Of a DNA stretch of 64,000 bases, positions 10,017 through 20,784 are shown piece by piece. Under the pieces are notes generated by a model. It made no database searches. It saw only the letters and a program-made list of their open reading frames with translations, and was not told where the DNA came from. The first letter of the stretch is position 1; the number at the start of each line of letters is the position of its first letter. The stretch comes from Cycas panzhihuaensis (lineage: Eukaryota; Cycadophyta), in contig CM041465.1 of NCBI GenBank assembly GCA_023213395.1, positions 69,819,741 to 69,883,740 on the forward strand, given 5' to 3'. A program made the position numbers and the translations under genes.

Positions 10017-10924
10017 CACTTGAAGTTAATTCTGAATTATGTTATTACCTACTCCTTGCAAGAGACCAATGCCCTATGTTGATCATTATTGTATTATATG
10101 CAGTCCTAGAGAAGTTCTGCACCAAAGAAATTTCTCCCTTTCAATCAGCTTTGCCAACATATTTGTTGGGTTGTCATCAGTATGGATCTTTTGCAATGAG
10201 ACTTGTCCTTCCCCTACAATGTCACTTACAAAATGATATTGCACACCTATGTGCTTTGTCCTAGCATGAAATGTTGGGTTTCTTGCTAAGTGCAAGGCAC
10301 TTTGACTATCGCAATGTCGTATTTAGCTTAGTTTGCAATCCTCCCAATAATTTGTCCAACCATATCACTTCCTTACAGGCTTGTATTGCTGCCATATATT
10401 CTGCTTCTATAGTAGATAATGCCACCACATACTACAGTTTTAATATTTAGTTGATTGCTCCACCTACAAGAGTGAACACACATCCTGTAATGGACTTACG
10501 TCTGTCCCTATCGCCAGCAAAATCTAAATCTACAAACTTTGTCACCTGAAGATCTATCAAACTATAATAGATAACAGCATTTGAAGTACCTTTCAAATAA
10601 CAAAGGATCCACTTCAAAGCAGTCCAATGATTACAACTGGGATTTGCCATGAACCGACTAACAACTCCCACTGCTTGAGCAATGTCCGATCTAGTACACA
10701 CCATGGCAAACATTAGGCTACCTTCTGCTGATGAGTATGGTACATGAGACATATGTGCCTTCTCTAGGACTCTGCTCCAAAGACAACTTTATGTGTGCAG
10801 GAAATGGAGTACTAACTGGTTGAGCATTATGCATGTTGAAGCATTGCAAAACCTTTTCCACATATGTGTTTTGCATAAGCCAGATCTTCTTGCTTTTCTT
10901 ATCTCTATGTATCCTCATGCCAAG
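10017..10924 (-). pseudogene. Copia RT C-terminus and RNase H (element I)
   Basis: The - strand reads LGMRIHRDKKSKKIWLMQNTYV split exactly at the J insertion, then VEKVLQCFNMHNAQPVSTPF (10918-10718). Next come SSAEGSLMFAMVCTRSDIAQAVGVVSRFM (10752-10447) and FAGDRDRRKSITGCVF. RNase H ends with LARNPTFHARTKHIGVQYHF (10295-10086). These are standard Copia RT-thumb and RNase H signatures. The YCD(N)QSA motif before 10300 is damaged, and frame changes occur near 10440, 10720 and 10300. The missing N-terminal part lies at 20785-21400 on the far side of J. Confidence 0.85.
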
Positions 10925-11007
10925 TGTGTGCGCCTATCTTATAACAGAGTATCAACTCAAAGAGACAGCATCATACAAGAAAGACGCAAGGTTTTTGGAA
11001 CACAATT

Positions 11008-11320
11008 TGTTGGAGCACGTGATGCTAACTATCATGAGGAAGTCCTCTTCCCAAATCACCCCGGGGCTTTTGGTGTAACGGCAACCCATGACAAGTGGTA
11101 TCAGAGCGACCAGGGTTCAAAACTAGTCCTATGTTACCGCGGTAGCGCACCGGACATACAGGCGGGGAGTGGCCGAGAGGCGTGGTGGACATGCATTGCC
11201 ATGTAGGTATAGCCGACTCCTCGTGACAGGGGAGTGTTGGAGCGCGTGATGCTAACTATCACGAGGAACTCCTCTTCCCAAATCACCCCGGGGCTTTTGG
11301 TGTAACAGCAACCTGTGACA
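11008..11320 (+). mobile_element. complete TRIM (miniature LTR element), 313 bp
   Basis: Two 86-bp terminal repeats (11008-11093 and 11235-11320) start TGTTGGAGC and end TGACA, with six mismatches by eye. The target duplication is CAATT (11003-11007, 11321-11325). The empty site is visible in the other LTR of J (20338-20350). A primer-binding site TGGTATCAGAGCGACC starts at 11096 and a purine tract acaggggag (11226-11234) precedes the second repeat, so the orientation is +. The internal region is only 141 bp, GC-rich and non-coding. Mobilisation must come from an autonomous element. Confidence 0.93.
11096..11111 (+). other. primer-binding site of the TRIM
   Basis: TGGTATCAGAGC is an exact initiator tRNA-Met complement, two bases after the first terminal repeat. 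It is better preserved than in most larger elements here. Confidence 0.85.
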
Positions 11321-12130
11321 CAATTAACCAACTTCTTTAGAGAAAGAGGGCACTACGTCTGGTCCTCTCACAACCAGACATAGGCCTGAGCAATTACAAC
11401 AGCGATAAGACAGCCCACGAAGTACAATGACGTTAATTAGATCTTTTCCTACATACACATCAAGATATTATCATTTTGTCCTTTATATTCTACTGTACAG
11501 TTACATAATTACATAGTTAATATAACTGCTTTACAGTTTTCTTTTTTTCAGGTTCTAACTAATACAACCCGAGTTCCTTAATGGCTGCCCTAATTACATC
11601 ATTTCTGCCCGAGTTGCACCCAGTCGTGCTTACGTCAGCATTAGTTACCCTGGTTGCACTTATAGTCCATACAGTTGCACTGCGATGCATTGGTTGCACC
11701 CTACGGTCCCTGCTTGGTTGCACCTACAATCTGCACTGATTGCATTTGCATCTACTCAAAACCAGTAATATTTTGGCCACACACATCTCCCCTGCAGCCA
11801 CTTTGAACAAGTAGCATACTCGTTCCAAAATTTCAAAACTTCAACTTTCATTTCTTTATCTGATTTTCTATAATTTTTGCTTTTTCTCTTCAAATGTGTT
11901 CCATATCTAGCCTTGCAATTTGTGGGCGTAGTCTTAACCCATTTTGTTTCACATATTCACATAACAAAACTACATCTCACATTGTATCCAATAGGGCTAA
12001 TGTTGGCATTTCTCCATAATGCAGTCATTCAATTTCTTCATTTAATTCATTATTTACTCTTTGTACCAATTCTAATTATTTCCTATAAGTATTCCGTTCT
12101 TTCCACAAATTTTCGCAGCGTTCAGTTTCC

Positions 12131-13708
12131 TCATCTGATTTTAATATCCATGCTCCTAACTGATGGTACACTGGCTGCATCTCCTGGAATGTACCTATTA
12201 AATCTTTCTTTGAACTGCTCCAGCTGAGGTCCTACCTCATCCACATCATCCACCCAATCCATTATAAATTTCTTTAAAGAGTCCAGTTTTTCCTCTGTCA
12301 CTTGATGGATTCTTTTCAGTGATTCTTCTGGTGCCCTGGCTTTACTTTCCAACTCTGTAACTAGTTGCCTAGTTACTTTGGCCAGAAATGAAGTCCTCCA
12401 GTTTGTCACGTCTTGAGGATCACATTCCATAGGATCCAATCCTTCCTCCAATAATTCCTTATCCACATTACATTCTATTTCAAGTGGTTGATTGTCTAAT
12501 TTCTCTATAATTTCCTTTTTCTTTTTCTCTTGGGCTAATCTTTTTCTTTTTTGCCTCTGAACTTCACTTTCTATTTCTTTTTCCTCTTGCATGATTTGCT
12601 TCCTTTTTCCCTTTGCCTCTGTTTCTTCCTTCTCATCCTTTTTCTCCTCCTCTTCCTCTGCCTCAACTATTGGTACTTCTTCCTCATTTTTAACTCCTTC
12701 TGCCTATCCTTCTGGCAGTATGGTTTCTATCCTTTTGTCCTCTTCCATCCTCTCATCTTTCTCCCCCTGATTTTCAACCTGACTTTTAATCTCAATTGTT
12801 ACTGACCTCATGTTGTATTGTGTCTGCACCTATTCCTGGACTTTACTCTGTATTTCTTCCCACTTTTCTATATTAATATTATTGCTTGTCCAATAAGCTA
12901 ATAGAGCTTGCTCTTCCCTCGCTGCAGGCATAATGACATCTGGACATTGAAAAATAAGTAGTCCTTGTAGAATTGTCACATAATAAAAGGAAACAGTTTT
13001 AGTGGATTCATGAACTGTTTGTAAATTCTGTCTTATCCTTTCTGCCACAAATTTTGCCCAGTTCAAACAACTCCCTTGAGCCACCTTATTAATCATCGTC
13101 CTCAAATTTGTTGGCATAAATAAATTCTTCTGATTTAATACAATTCTAGTGAAAATAAAATGTGCTAAGAACCACTTTTTAGGAGATTGTATCCCTGCAA
13201 TTTTGATGCCCGAGGTAGAGGCATCTTTACTAGTAGCACCAATTAACCTTACTACTTCCTCCCGAGATATTTGAGGATCTCGTTTGATGATCTCCCCTTC
13301 CTTCGAAAGCCCTATTACTGCTACTATAGATGCTTTCGAAATCTGCAAAATATCTGGACATTGTGCCAACAAGGGTAACACTATTTGCAAAAATTTAACC
13401 GAATTTGGAAAAGTTCCTACCAATATAAATTTATGCAGCCCTACTTTGGTGAGTAACTTTTTCCTTTCATCTTCCTTCTTCATTTTTTGCCATTCGGTAC
13501 GAATTCGAGGGTCGTCATTTTCTCTAATTAAAATGGTCTTTGTCATGATTCTATCTACTGCAATGTGGTCGTCTTTCTGGTTGCAACTATAACAGATGGG
13601 ATTTTTTACTGCAACTGCGGACTGAAGTTCTCGTTGCAACCTCTGGCTACAACTGCAATTCTCAGCTGCAAAGATGGACTGCATTTCTCGTCTACAACTA
13701 TATATCAA
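12131..13708 (-). pseudogene. additional ORF downstream of integrase in element J
   Basis: This is one - strand frame of about 525 codons, interrupted by only two in-frame TAG codons (12830-12832 and near 12707) and ending at 12131. Residues about 55-240 include FVAERIRQNLQTVHESTK, after a stretch with HFIFTRIVLNQKNLFMPTNL. That pattern resembles the plant-transposon-type domain found in extra ORFs of Tat/Athila elements. The middle is a very acidic/basic coiled-coil-like segment (Glu/Lys-rich, about 12750-12490). The C-terminal part is LESKARAPEESLKRIHQVTE followed by FIMDWVDDVDEVGPQLEQF. No enzyme motif is visible. Sense extra ORFs at this position are known in the branch, with function unproven. 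The assignment is inference from position and loose pattern; an envelope-like role is not supported because I see no signal peptide or membrane segment. Confidence 0.6.
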
Positions 13709-14113
13709 GGCAATTTGGTCACGACTTCGTATTGCAACTGCGTACTGCCGACCTTCCCTCCCATATTATAATTCTGGTACAACGACTCGAAACTAATTGC
13801 TATGCTAATTAACCATCGTCATTCTCCTTCCCAAATTCGTTAAATAATATAACTTTTTCTTGGACGGTACTTATGACGTGCTATCATGGCGCCGTAACCA
13901 CTCTCACCTACCTTATTCATGATGAATGCGTATAATTCCATCGCATCCACGTTCTTTCCCGCACGTAATGGTTTGGTTGCTATCACCTCACGTCCGCACC
14001 CACGTCCCGCCATCATGTCGTACCAACCTGTAATCACCACTAGTTGTGTGTTTGATTTTGATTTGAAATTGTCATATCTTTAACATCTTTGTTAAGGGTA
14101 TCTTGCCCCTTGG
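13709..14113 (-). other. spacer between integrase and the extra ORF of element J
   Basis: No motif is recognised. A 66-codon open piece (14040-13840, - strand) has no family likeness. Near 13575-13760 the sequence repeats ttgcaact/tgcaactgc words like those in the J LTRs. Confidence 0.4.
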
Positions 14114-15522
14114 TTAACTGTGTTCTCTCTCAATTCTATTGCCATTGATCAATTTGGTCAGTGGCTGGCTGTCCAGTTGTTGTAATCTAGCATCTCCATT
14201 TTCATAAATGTGATTAATTCTGTAAGGTCCTAACCATCTTATTTTTATTTTACTGGGTTTAACTTTGAACTTATTGTCATACAATAATACCAGATCATTT
14301 ACCATACACTCATGTTTCTTGAGGTGGTGGTCATGCCATGCTTTCTGCCTTTTCTTTTCAATCTTCAGCTCCCATAACGCTCGCGCTCGAGTCTCATCCA
14401 ATTTCATCAATTGTATCAGCCTCTGATCATAAGAAACTTCAAGTTCTGTCCTGAGATGTTGAGCCACCGTCAAACTCTCTGCTTGGAATTCTAGAGGAAC
14501 CACAACTTCTATTCCATAAGCTAGCTGAAATGGAGTATGCTTATGTGATTTTTTCTTCATTGTTCTGTCTGCCTACAGAACTAAATGCAATTTTTCTGCC
14601 CAATCTGTTTGTTGCCCATTACAAATTTTCATCAGAGCAATCTTCAAAATTTTGTTTGTACTCTCCACTTGACCATTTGCTCTAGGCTAATATAGCGAAG
14701 ATTTGCCATGTTGTATCAAAAATTCTAAGGTCAAGTATTTTATTGTTTGATTCAAAAAGCTCCTTCCTTGATCTGATACAATTTCGAAAGGATAGCCAAA
14801 TCTCACTATGATGACTTCATACAAAAAGTGAGCTGTGCTTCTTGCATCACACTTCTTCATAGGTTTGGCTTCTGTTCATTTAGTCAGAAAATTTGTAGCT
14901 ACCAATATGTATCGTGCATTCATTCTTCTTGTTGAGGGGCTAATTGGTCCCACAAAATCCTGTCCCCATTTCTCAAATGGAGCTTGGGCCAGGATAGGAT
15001 GAAGGGGCAGATAATATTTTTTAGAAGGCTTACCGGTTCGTTGACAGATGTCGCAGGATTTACCCATTTCTCGGCATCCTCGAACAATGTTGGCCACCAT
15101 AATCCAGCTGTCAATATCTTTTGTGCAGTGGCTTCTCCTCCATGATGAGATGAAGCTATTCCTTCATGCACTTCCCTCAGTATTGGTTGGACTTCATGTT
15201 GAAGTATGCACCTTCGTAGGACTTCATCTGGCCCTAGTTTGTATAGCATACCACCTATTAATTGGAAAGGGAAAGCTTTCTTGATGAAACTCTTCCTTTC
15301 TACCTTCTCTAGTCCCTTAGGTGTTTGCCCTGTAGATAAATATTCCATGATTCCTTCGTACCATGATGGAACAACTTCAACAAAGAATAGCTTATGATCT
15401 GGAAAATCATCGAACACCCCGTCACCTGGTTCTCCTACTTTTATTCTGGATAGTTGATCAAATATCACATGCTTCTCACCTTTTTTCACCACAATTTTGA
15501 GCATGAATTCCTGGAAGAGCAT
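14114..15522 (-). pseudogene. Gypsy integrase (element J)
   Basis: On the - strand the zinc-binding part reads HEGIASSHHGGEATAQKIL with the Cys pair in KSCDICQRTGKPSKK (15230-15020); a one-base shift lies between the His and Cys pairs. The catalytic core includes FEKWGQDFVGPISPSTRR (about 14975-14925), then FEIVSDQGRSF and ANGQVESTNKILK (about 14780-14650). These supply the D, D, E residues in broken frames. The C-terminal part (14560-14114) is open and includes KHTPFQLAYGIEVVVPLEF and a chromatin-end segment KIKIRWLGPYRINHIYENGD. I see no chromodomain, in line with Tat/Athila. The enzyme would insert the DNA copy; it is inactive here. Confidence 0.88.
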
Positions 15523-17142
15523 TAGCCAGTGGCTAATCCTTCCTTACAAAATTGGTTTATTAATCAAATATTGCAAAGCTTGGTGATCAACAAAAAACAC
15601 AAATGGATTGGCCAACAGATAGTGTCAGAACTTTTGCAAGGCATACACCATGCCTAACCCTTCTCGTTCGGTAACTATATAGATACACTCGGCAGATGTT
15701 AATTTCTGACTTACAAAAGCAATAGGAAGATCTATTTTCTCGTCAGTCAGTTGAGCCAATACGCATCCAATGGCGTATAATGAGGCATCTACATGCACAT
15801 GGAATGGTTTGTTCCAGTCTAGAAATTTAAGCACAGGGGCTTCTACTATCTTTTTCTTCAAAGCGTCAAAAGATAGTTGTTGTCGCATTGTCCATTCCTA
15901 TTTATTTGCTTTTTTCAACAAGGACTCCAAAGGATAAGCAATTTGCGCATATCCTCTTATGAACTTCCGATAATATCCAGTCATTCCAAAAAATCCCTTT
16001 AGATTTTTTGGGTTTTGAGGAACAGGAAATTTCAAGATCACTTCAACGTTCATCGGATTAGTCATTAGTCCTTCTTTCGAGACAATGTGTCCCAACAAGG
16101 ATCCAAATGGTACCATAAAGGTACATTTGTCAAGATTTAGGCATAGTTTGTTTTTCCTACACAATTCCAACATTAGCGGTAACTGAAACAAATGGTCCTG
16201 TAAAAGGCTATACAAAGTCCAATCATCTAGAAATACTTCAATTGCTTTTCCTGTCAACTTCCAAAAGATATTCAAGATTATTCTTTGAAAAGTTGCTGGA
16301 GCATTTGTTAGCCCGAATGGCATAACCCTGTAGGCATAAGTGCCCCATTCTATGACAAATGTTGTCTTCAACCGGTCTTCAGGTGCTATCTGGACTTGAT
16401 TATAACCGCTAAACCCATCTGTAAATGAGAATATCTCATGCCCTGCTACTTTTTCCAGTATATCTTATGTGAAAGATATTGGGAATGGATCTTTCTTCGT
16501 GGCTTTATTTAAAGCCCTGTAATCCACGCATACGCGAAGTTTCCCATTCTTTTTGGGTACCACCACTACTAGGCTTACCCATTCACTATTTTCTACTTCA
16601 AAAATATAACCAGCTTCTAACAATTTATCCAACTCGTCCTTGATTGGTTTTGCATTTTCTATTAGGTCAATCTTGTGTTCACCCACTTTTGGGGGGATTC
16701 CCTTTAGGTCCTTGTAGGACCATGCAAAAACATCCTTGAATTCACAAAAAAGGGATGTCGCTTTTTGTATCACTTCGGGGTCCCAATAATCTCCTACTTG
16801 TATCCATTTAGGATTTTCCTTTGTTCCAACATTAATTGATTTCAGTTGGAGCTTCTTCCTTTGGATAGTTTTTTCATCCGAATTTAATCCATATGCAGGT
16901 GCCTGAGAGATCTCCTTTTGTCCATATTCTGTAACAGAATATGTTTGTGGGAAATTCCTTGCCTCTTCTTGATTTATTTGACAACAATTCTTCTTTTCAA
17001 AGAAAGATACATTTTTTTGGTTAGAAATTTCAACCAAACTTTCAGACAGAGGATACAGGCAATCTTTTTGACTTTTATTAAAAGAGGGATTTTTTACAAA
17101 ACTTTCTTTCTTTCCAAGGTTACCTTCTTTACTTTGCTCCAA
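15523..17142 (-). pseudogene. Gypsy RT and RNase H (element J)
   Basis: RT starts in the 17142-16465 piece with AKPIKDELDKLLEAGYIFEV, then VVPKKNGKLRVCVDYRALN. After one stop (16465) it continues in the same order with FSFTDGFSGYNQVQIA, VMPFGLTNAPATFQ and the catalytic FLDDWTLYS (about 16233-16205), where both Asp are kept. The connection GMTGYYRKFIRGYAQIAYPL ends at 15898. RNase H (15888-15520) reads FHVHVDASLYAIGCVLAQL, IVTEREGLGMVYALQKF and FFVDHQALQYLINKP. Few breaks are present (stops at 16465, 15898 and 15625), so this pol is among the best preserved in the window. Confidence 0.9.
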
Positions 17143-17902
17143 CTATTGTTTATCTAGACATGACTCCATAAGGTAACAATTTGAAGATTTATCTCCTACA
17201 TCTTCCCATGCATATTCTAACCAATTCAGCAAATATGTTGATGAAGCCTCGCTTGAATTAGGGAGGAGTCTTCAGAGCTTGAAATGCCATTTCCGAACAA
17301 GGACTGACTGTAGTGGCTGTTGAAGCAGTGGTTGTGGATGATGTATCTCCATCTTCTACTTTTTCTATTTGAGGTCCATCTGAACAAAGGGGTAATACCA
17401 CTTTCTTTCTTGCAGAATGCAGAGTAAAGGTCAGTTTTCCCCAATCTTGCAATGCTTCTGTTGCAAGCAACCACAGTCGTCCCAAAAGCGCAGGATATGT
17501 TTTATTCTGATTTTGCATTCTTACAACTGCAAAATCTAAACATACTATGATTCTTACCACTATAATTGGGATATTCAATAGAGATCCCATTGGTTGAACT
17601 TGCAATTGATTTGCCAATCGAATTGCATAATCTGGGGAAGCCATTTCCGGCCGTCCCAATGAAATCCATGTGGCTACAGGAAGCGCATTTACTCCCGATC
17701 CACCATCTACAACAGTTTTATAAATCATTGCACCAAAAAGAGTCATAGGGACACTTGGATTAGTTGCATCTGTCTTCAAGGCCGGTAATACAGGCTTTTC
17801 AATTTGATCCAAAATAGCTTGTTGAAAATAGCCGACTTCCCACCATCTAAAGATTGTAGTAATAGGAATGGAAATTCCTGTTTCAATTAATACTTCTCTC
17901 AT
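17143..17902 (-). pseudogene. Gypsy aspartic protease (element J)
   Basis: The 214-codon open piece (17902-17258, - strand) contains VVDGGSGVNALPVATWISLG. Its DGGSGVN active-site form is the one seen in Tat/Athila proteases, with catalytic Asp at about 17707. A later hydrophobic stretch IPIIVVRIIVCLDFAVV and AYPALLGRLWLLATEA-like residues complete the fold region. It lies between the zinc knuckles and RT. After 17258 the frame is lost before RT begins. Confidence 0.85.
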
Positions 17903-18007
17903 TTCTTGTATTTTCTGCTACAGATTCCTCCCTAGTTGCTCTTCACACATCCTTGATCGTCTTTGATAGACTTGGCCTTTGAATTTGTTTGCTTGTTCTT
18001 CTTTATC

Positions 18008-18480
18008 CTACTGCACAGTTTTTGTTGCCTCTTGTATGGCTTGGACAGCTTCTCGTAGTCTTCTTTTGATTGTTGGGTCAGGAAAATTTTCTGCAGCTGG
18101 TGCAACAGCAACTTTTCCACTTCTCGTTTGAATGTAGACTGGTTGTTCTTTGTCTGGGATTTTTGTTGCCAAGTTAGAAGTCTGTACTTTCAGACCTAGA
18201 TTCTTTGGGCAATTTGCCCACTCATGATCTGTTGGGCCACATTCTTCACAAATATAATCTCCTCCTTGTTTTTGCAGTAGACAATCTATCCAGAAATGTC
18301 CCCATCTGGAACATAAATGGCAATGAACTGATTTCATTTTTCCTTTATACTACTTGAGGGAAGAATTTTCTTTTCTTTGATAGAAAGATTCTTTTATTGG
18401 ATTTTTATAATAACATTCCCATGTGTAGTGGTTCCCTCTTTTGCAGATGTCGCACCACTGCCTTTCCATATGCTGATGCT
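18008..18480 (-). pseudogene. three CCHC zinc knuckles (element J gag C-terminus)
   Basis: On the - strand three full C-x2-C-x4-H-x4-C motifs occur in a row: CDICKRGNHYTWEC (about 18455-18414), CHLCSRWGHFWIDC (about 18323-18282) and CEECGPTDHEWANC (about 18251-18210). A stop near 18345 separates the first from the other two. Zinc knuckles bind the element RNA during packaging. Plant Gag proteins usually carry one or two, so three is unusual. After the third, a Lys/Gln-rich tail leads towards protease. Confidence 0.85.
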
Positions 18481-18485
18481 CATTT

Positions 18486-19512
18486 TTAAAATGGCCTAGC
18501 TGCCCATAAGGGGGGGGGGGGGGGGGGGGGCGCGCACCAAATGTTTTTCCGAGATTTCCCCACTTTCAGTCTAGCTATTTCTGCCCTCAAATTTTCAATT
18601 TCTTTATTCTGTTGATTTACACCAACAGGTACCACCAGAGATTGTTGTTTCAATACTTCTACTTCTCTTTTCAAGGTTTCAACTTCCGGATTTATCGTCC
18701 ATTGGGGTAGACCTGTTTGCCCCACATTTTGGGTTCCAGTTTGCAAATATCTTGTGCTCATTTGATTCTCAAATCGTAGGGCCAATTCTTTTACTTGTTC
18801 ATAACTATTTAATGGATGAAAATGATTTTTACTTTTAAATGAGGCAACAATCCTTGAACAAAATATTTTAAGGACAGCATTGGATTCATGGGTATAGCGG
18901 GATCCATTTTATTCAAAATAATTCTAAGTCTGCCATCAAAATCGTTTACCGACTCACCTGGCATTTGCCGGATTTCTTCCAAAGCCTGAAATATGGACAT
19001 TGGATCCCTTAGTCGCTGGAATCTGGCCCAAGAACCGTGGTCTGCATTCATTTCCCAAGTAGGTTTGTCTTTGCCACATATTGGTACCAAGCTATTGCTA
19101 CCCCTCGCAATGTGGAGAAGAATCTTGCCTTGATCTCTTCCGGATCTTTGATTTTCTTGATTTTCAGCATGTTAAAAAATAAGGCCAAATGATCTCCAGG
19201 ATCTCCTGAACCATCAAACTGTAGATGTCCAAACATTGCATCATTCTGGACTATTATATATGGAGGGGTTGTCTGATTTCCTCCCCTAGTTGACTGTCCT
19301 TGCATCATGTTTGTTGGGCTTGAAGAATTTGATCCACTTTGCCCAATCATGTTTGTATTCTTTGTTGTGCTTGCTCCTCCTTCCTTGCTCCTGCCTTGAT
19401 TTAAAGTTGCACTTTCTGGACTTTCTTCCAAGAATGTTGAGCCCGAAAACATTTCAGTCATTCTATTGAACAGGGGATTTAATACATAGGAATGAGTATC
19501 TTTCACCTCCAC
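18486..19512 (-). pseudogene. Gypsy gag (element J)
   Basis: The ATG at 19512 starts a frame with a Ser/Gly/Thr-rich N-terminus, then AMFGHLQFDGSGDPGDHLAL and FFSTLRGVAIAWYQ. These mark the Retrotrans_gag core (DP..HL...F, then L.G.A..W). A frameshift near 19060 moves to MVPICGKDKPTWEMNADHGS (19090-18809) with FQALEEIRQMPGESVNDFDG. A further shift near 18790 leads to a coiled coil (EVETLKREVEVLKQQSLVV). The 21-G run at 18510 breaks the end. It encodes the capsid protein, non-functional here. Confidence 0.85.
18510..18530 (+). repeat. run of 21 G
   Basis: An uninterrupted homopolymer lies in the gag of J (poly-Pro codons on the - strand), followed by cgcgcacc. Slippage in the genome or an assembly or polishing error are both possible; the length should not be trusted. 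Confidence 0.8.
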
Positions 19513-19629
19513 AATATAACAATCCCACCCTGTTGTGGTGATACTATAAACCTCTAAGCTAATTGATTTCCCTTCTTCTAGGGCAACCTGCTCTTCTTCA
19601 GATATCTGCGAGTCCTCCTCTGGGTGTTT

Positions 19630-20016
19630 AAAATCTTCTTCCTGCTTTTCCCCAAAAATCTACAGGTCTTTATCTTCTCCCTGCTTTTCTCCAAAAATCT
19701 GCAAGTCTTTATCTTTTGCCTACTTTTCTCCAAAAATCTACAGGTTTTTATCTTCTGCCTACTTTAGATCTTCTGCTTGTTTTTCTCCAGAAATCTGCAG
19801 GTCTTTATCTTCTGCCTGCTTTAGATCTTCTGCTTGTTTTTCCGTAAATCTATGTGTCTTTATCTTCTCGCCCGCTTTTGGCTCTTCTGCTTTCCCTTCC
19901 TCAGAAATCAGCCATTCTTTATCTTCTATTTGCTTTGAATTTTCTTTCTCTGGCTGTCGCTTGTCCTCTTGGGCCTCTTCTATTCGGTCCTTTCTTTGAT
20001 TTTCTTCCCTGCGCAT
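19630..20016 (-). repeat. degenerate minisatellite in the leader of element J
   Basis: Units of about 42-60 bp repeat with the core aaaatctRcaRgtctttatcttctgcc (19650-19870). On the - strand they read as charged peptide repeats of the form EKQAEDKDLQISG, partly open (20016-19759, 85 codons) with an Arg/Glu/Lys-rich start. It lies between the primer site and gag, where Ogre/Tat-like elements may carry an extra ORF. No function is recognisable. Confidence 0.65.
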
Positions 20017-20244
20017 GTCTGGGGTCTAGCTTTCTTCCTGCTAGCCCTTCAAGATTCTTTTCTTCACTGGCTTCTTCTCAATCGGCTTCCTAGGTCTGCG
20101 GGTGCCTTCCTGGCTTTTCTCCGCTTCCCAGCACTGACTTCTTTCCTGTCTGGTCTCAACTTTTCTCAACGAATTGGCCCTATGTGGCATGGACAACCTT
20201 CCTCACTCGTTCTTCACCAACCCTTCATCACTTCTCCATCTAGG

Positions 20245-20265
20245 ATATCCGGCAACGGAAAAAAA
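20245..20265 (-). other. primer-binding site of element J (tRNA-Asp type)
   Basis: The - strand reads ...CCGTTGCCGGATATCC right after the LTR. The plant tRNA-Asp complement is TGGCGCCGTTGCCGGGGATC. The core CCGTTGCCGG is exact, while the first bases have drifted to T. tRNA-Asp priming is typical of the Athila/Tat branch. Confidence 0.7.
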
Positions 20266-20779
20266 TGCCTGTGCCTATCTTATAACAAAGTAACAACTCA
20301 AAGAGACAGCATCATATAAGAAAGACGCAAGGTTTTTGGAACATAATTAACCAACTTCTTTAGAGAAAGAGGGCATCAAGGTCTCGGTCTTCTCACAACC
20401 GTATGTGCCCCGAGCAATTACAACAACCAGAAGATGTTCACGTAGTACAATGACGTTAATTAGATCTTTTCCTACATACACGCTGAGATATTCTCGTTAT
20501 GTCCTTTATATTCTTTTGTACAGTTACATAATTACATAGTTAATATAACTGCTTTCCAGTTTTCGTTTTTTCAAGTTCTAACTAATATAGCCCGAGTTCC
20601 TTAATGGCTGCCCTAATTACATCATTTCTGCCCAAGTTGCACCTCTGAGTTGCACCCAGTCGTGCTTACATCAACATTAGTTGCCCCGGTTGCACTTATA
20701 GTCCGCACTGGTTGCACCTGCAATCCGCACTAATTGCACTTGCATCTACTCAAAATCGATAATATTTTGGCCGCACACA
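20266..20779 (-). repeat. 5' LTR of element J
   Basis: This 514-bp LTR lacks the TRIM and so shows the pre-insertion site ...ttttggaacataattaacc (20331-20350). Matching ends and the duplication CCAAG set its limits. Confidence 0.92.
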
Positions 20780-20784
20780 CCAAG

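Larger units (their letters stand above)
10925..11785 (-). repeat. 3' LTR of element J, enlarged by a TRIM
   Basis: It is 861 bp, of which 318 bp are the TRIM and its duplicated target, leaving about 543 bp against 514 bp for the other LTR. On the - strand it is preceded by the purine tract gcaggggaga (11786-11795). The part near 11570-11760 has repeated gttgcac/tgcac words also present in the other LTR (20630-20760). Confidence 0.9.
10925..20779 (-). mobile_element. Gypsy element J, Tat/Athila type
   Basis: The ends share an LTR starting TGYSTGYGCCTATCTTATAAC (10925, 20266) and ending ggccRcacaca (11785, 20779). They are flanked by a perfect duplication CCAAG (10920-10924, 20780-20784). The element is read on the - strand in the order 5' LTR, tRNA-Asp primer site, repeat-rich leader, gag, three zinc knuckles, protease, RT, RNase H, integrase, an extra ORF, 3' LTR. 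RT-RNase H before integrase is the Gypsy order. The tRNA-Asp site, the DGGSGVN protease and the extra 3' ORF point to the Tat/Athila branch. Confidence 0.92.

Noticed and set aside
11008-11093. Cassandra-type TRIM with 5S rRNA in the LTR
   Set aside because: The 86-bp repeat shows no 5S rRNA sequence that I can recognise.
11096-11200. tRNA-like words in the TRIM (ggttcaaaac like a B box, tggccgagagg like an A box), suggesting a SINE or tRNA gene
   Set aside because: The boxes are in the wrong order for pol III, no cloverleaf can be formed, and the terminal repeats plus primer site explain the element as a TRIM.
12131-13708. Envelope-like gene of an Athila element
   Set aside because: The position would fit, but I see no signal peptide, membrane segment or furin-like site.
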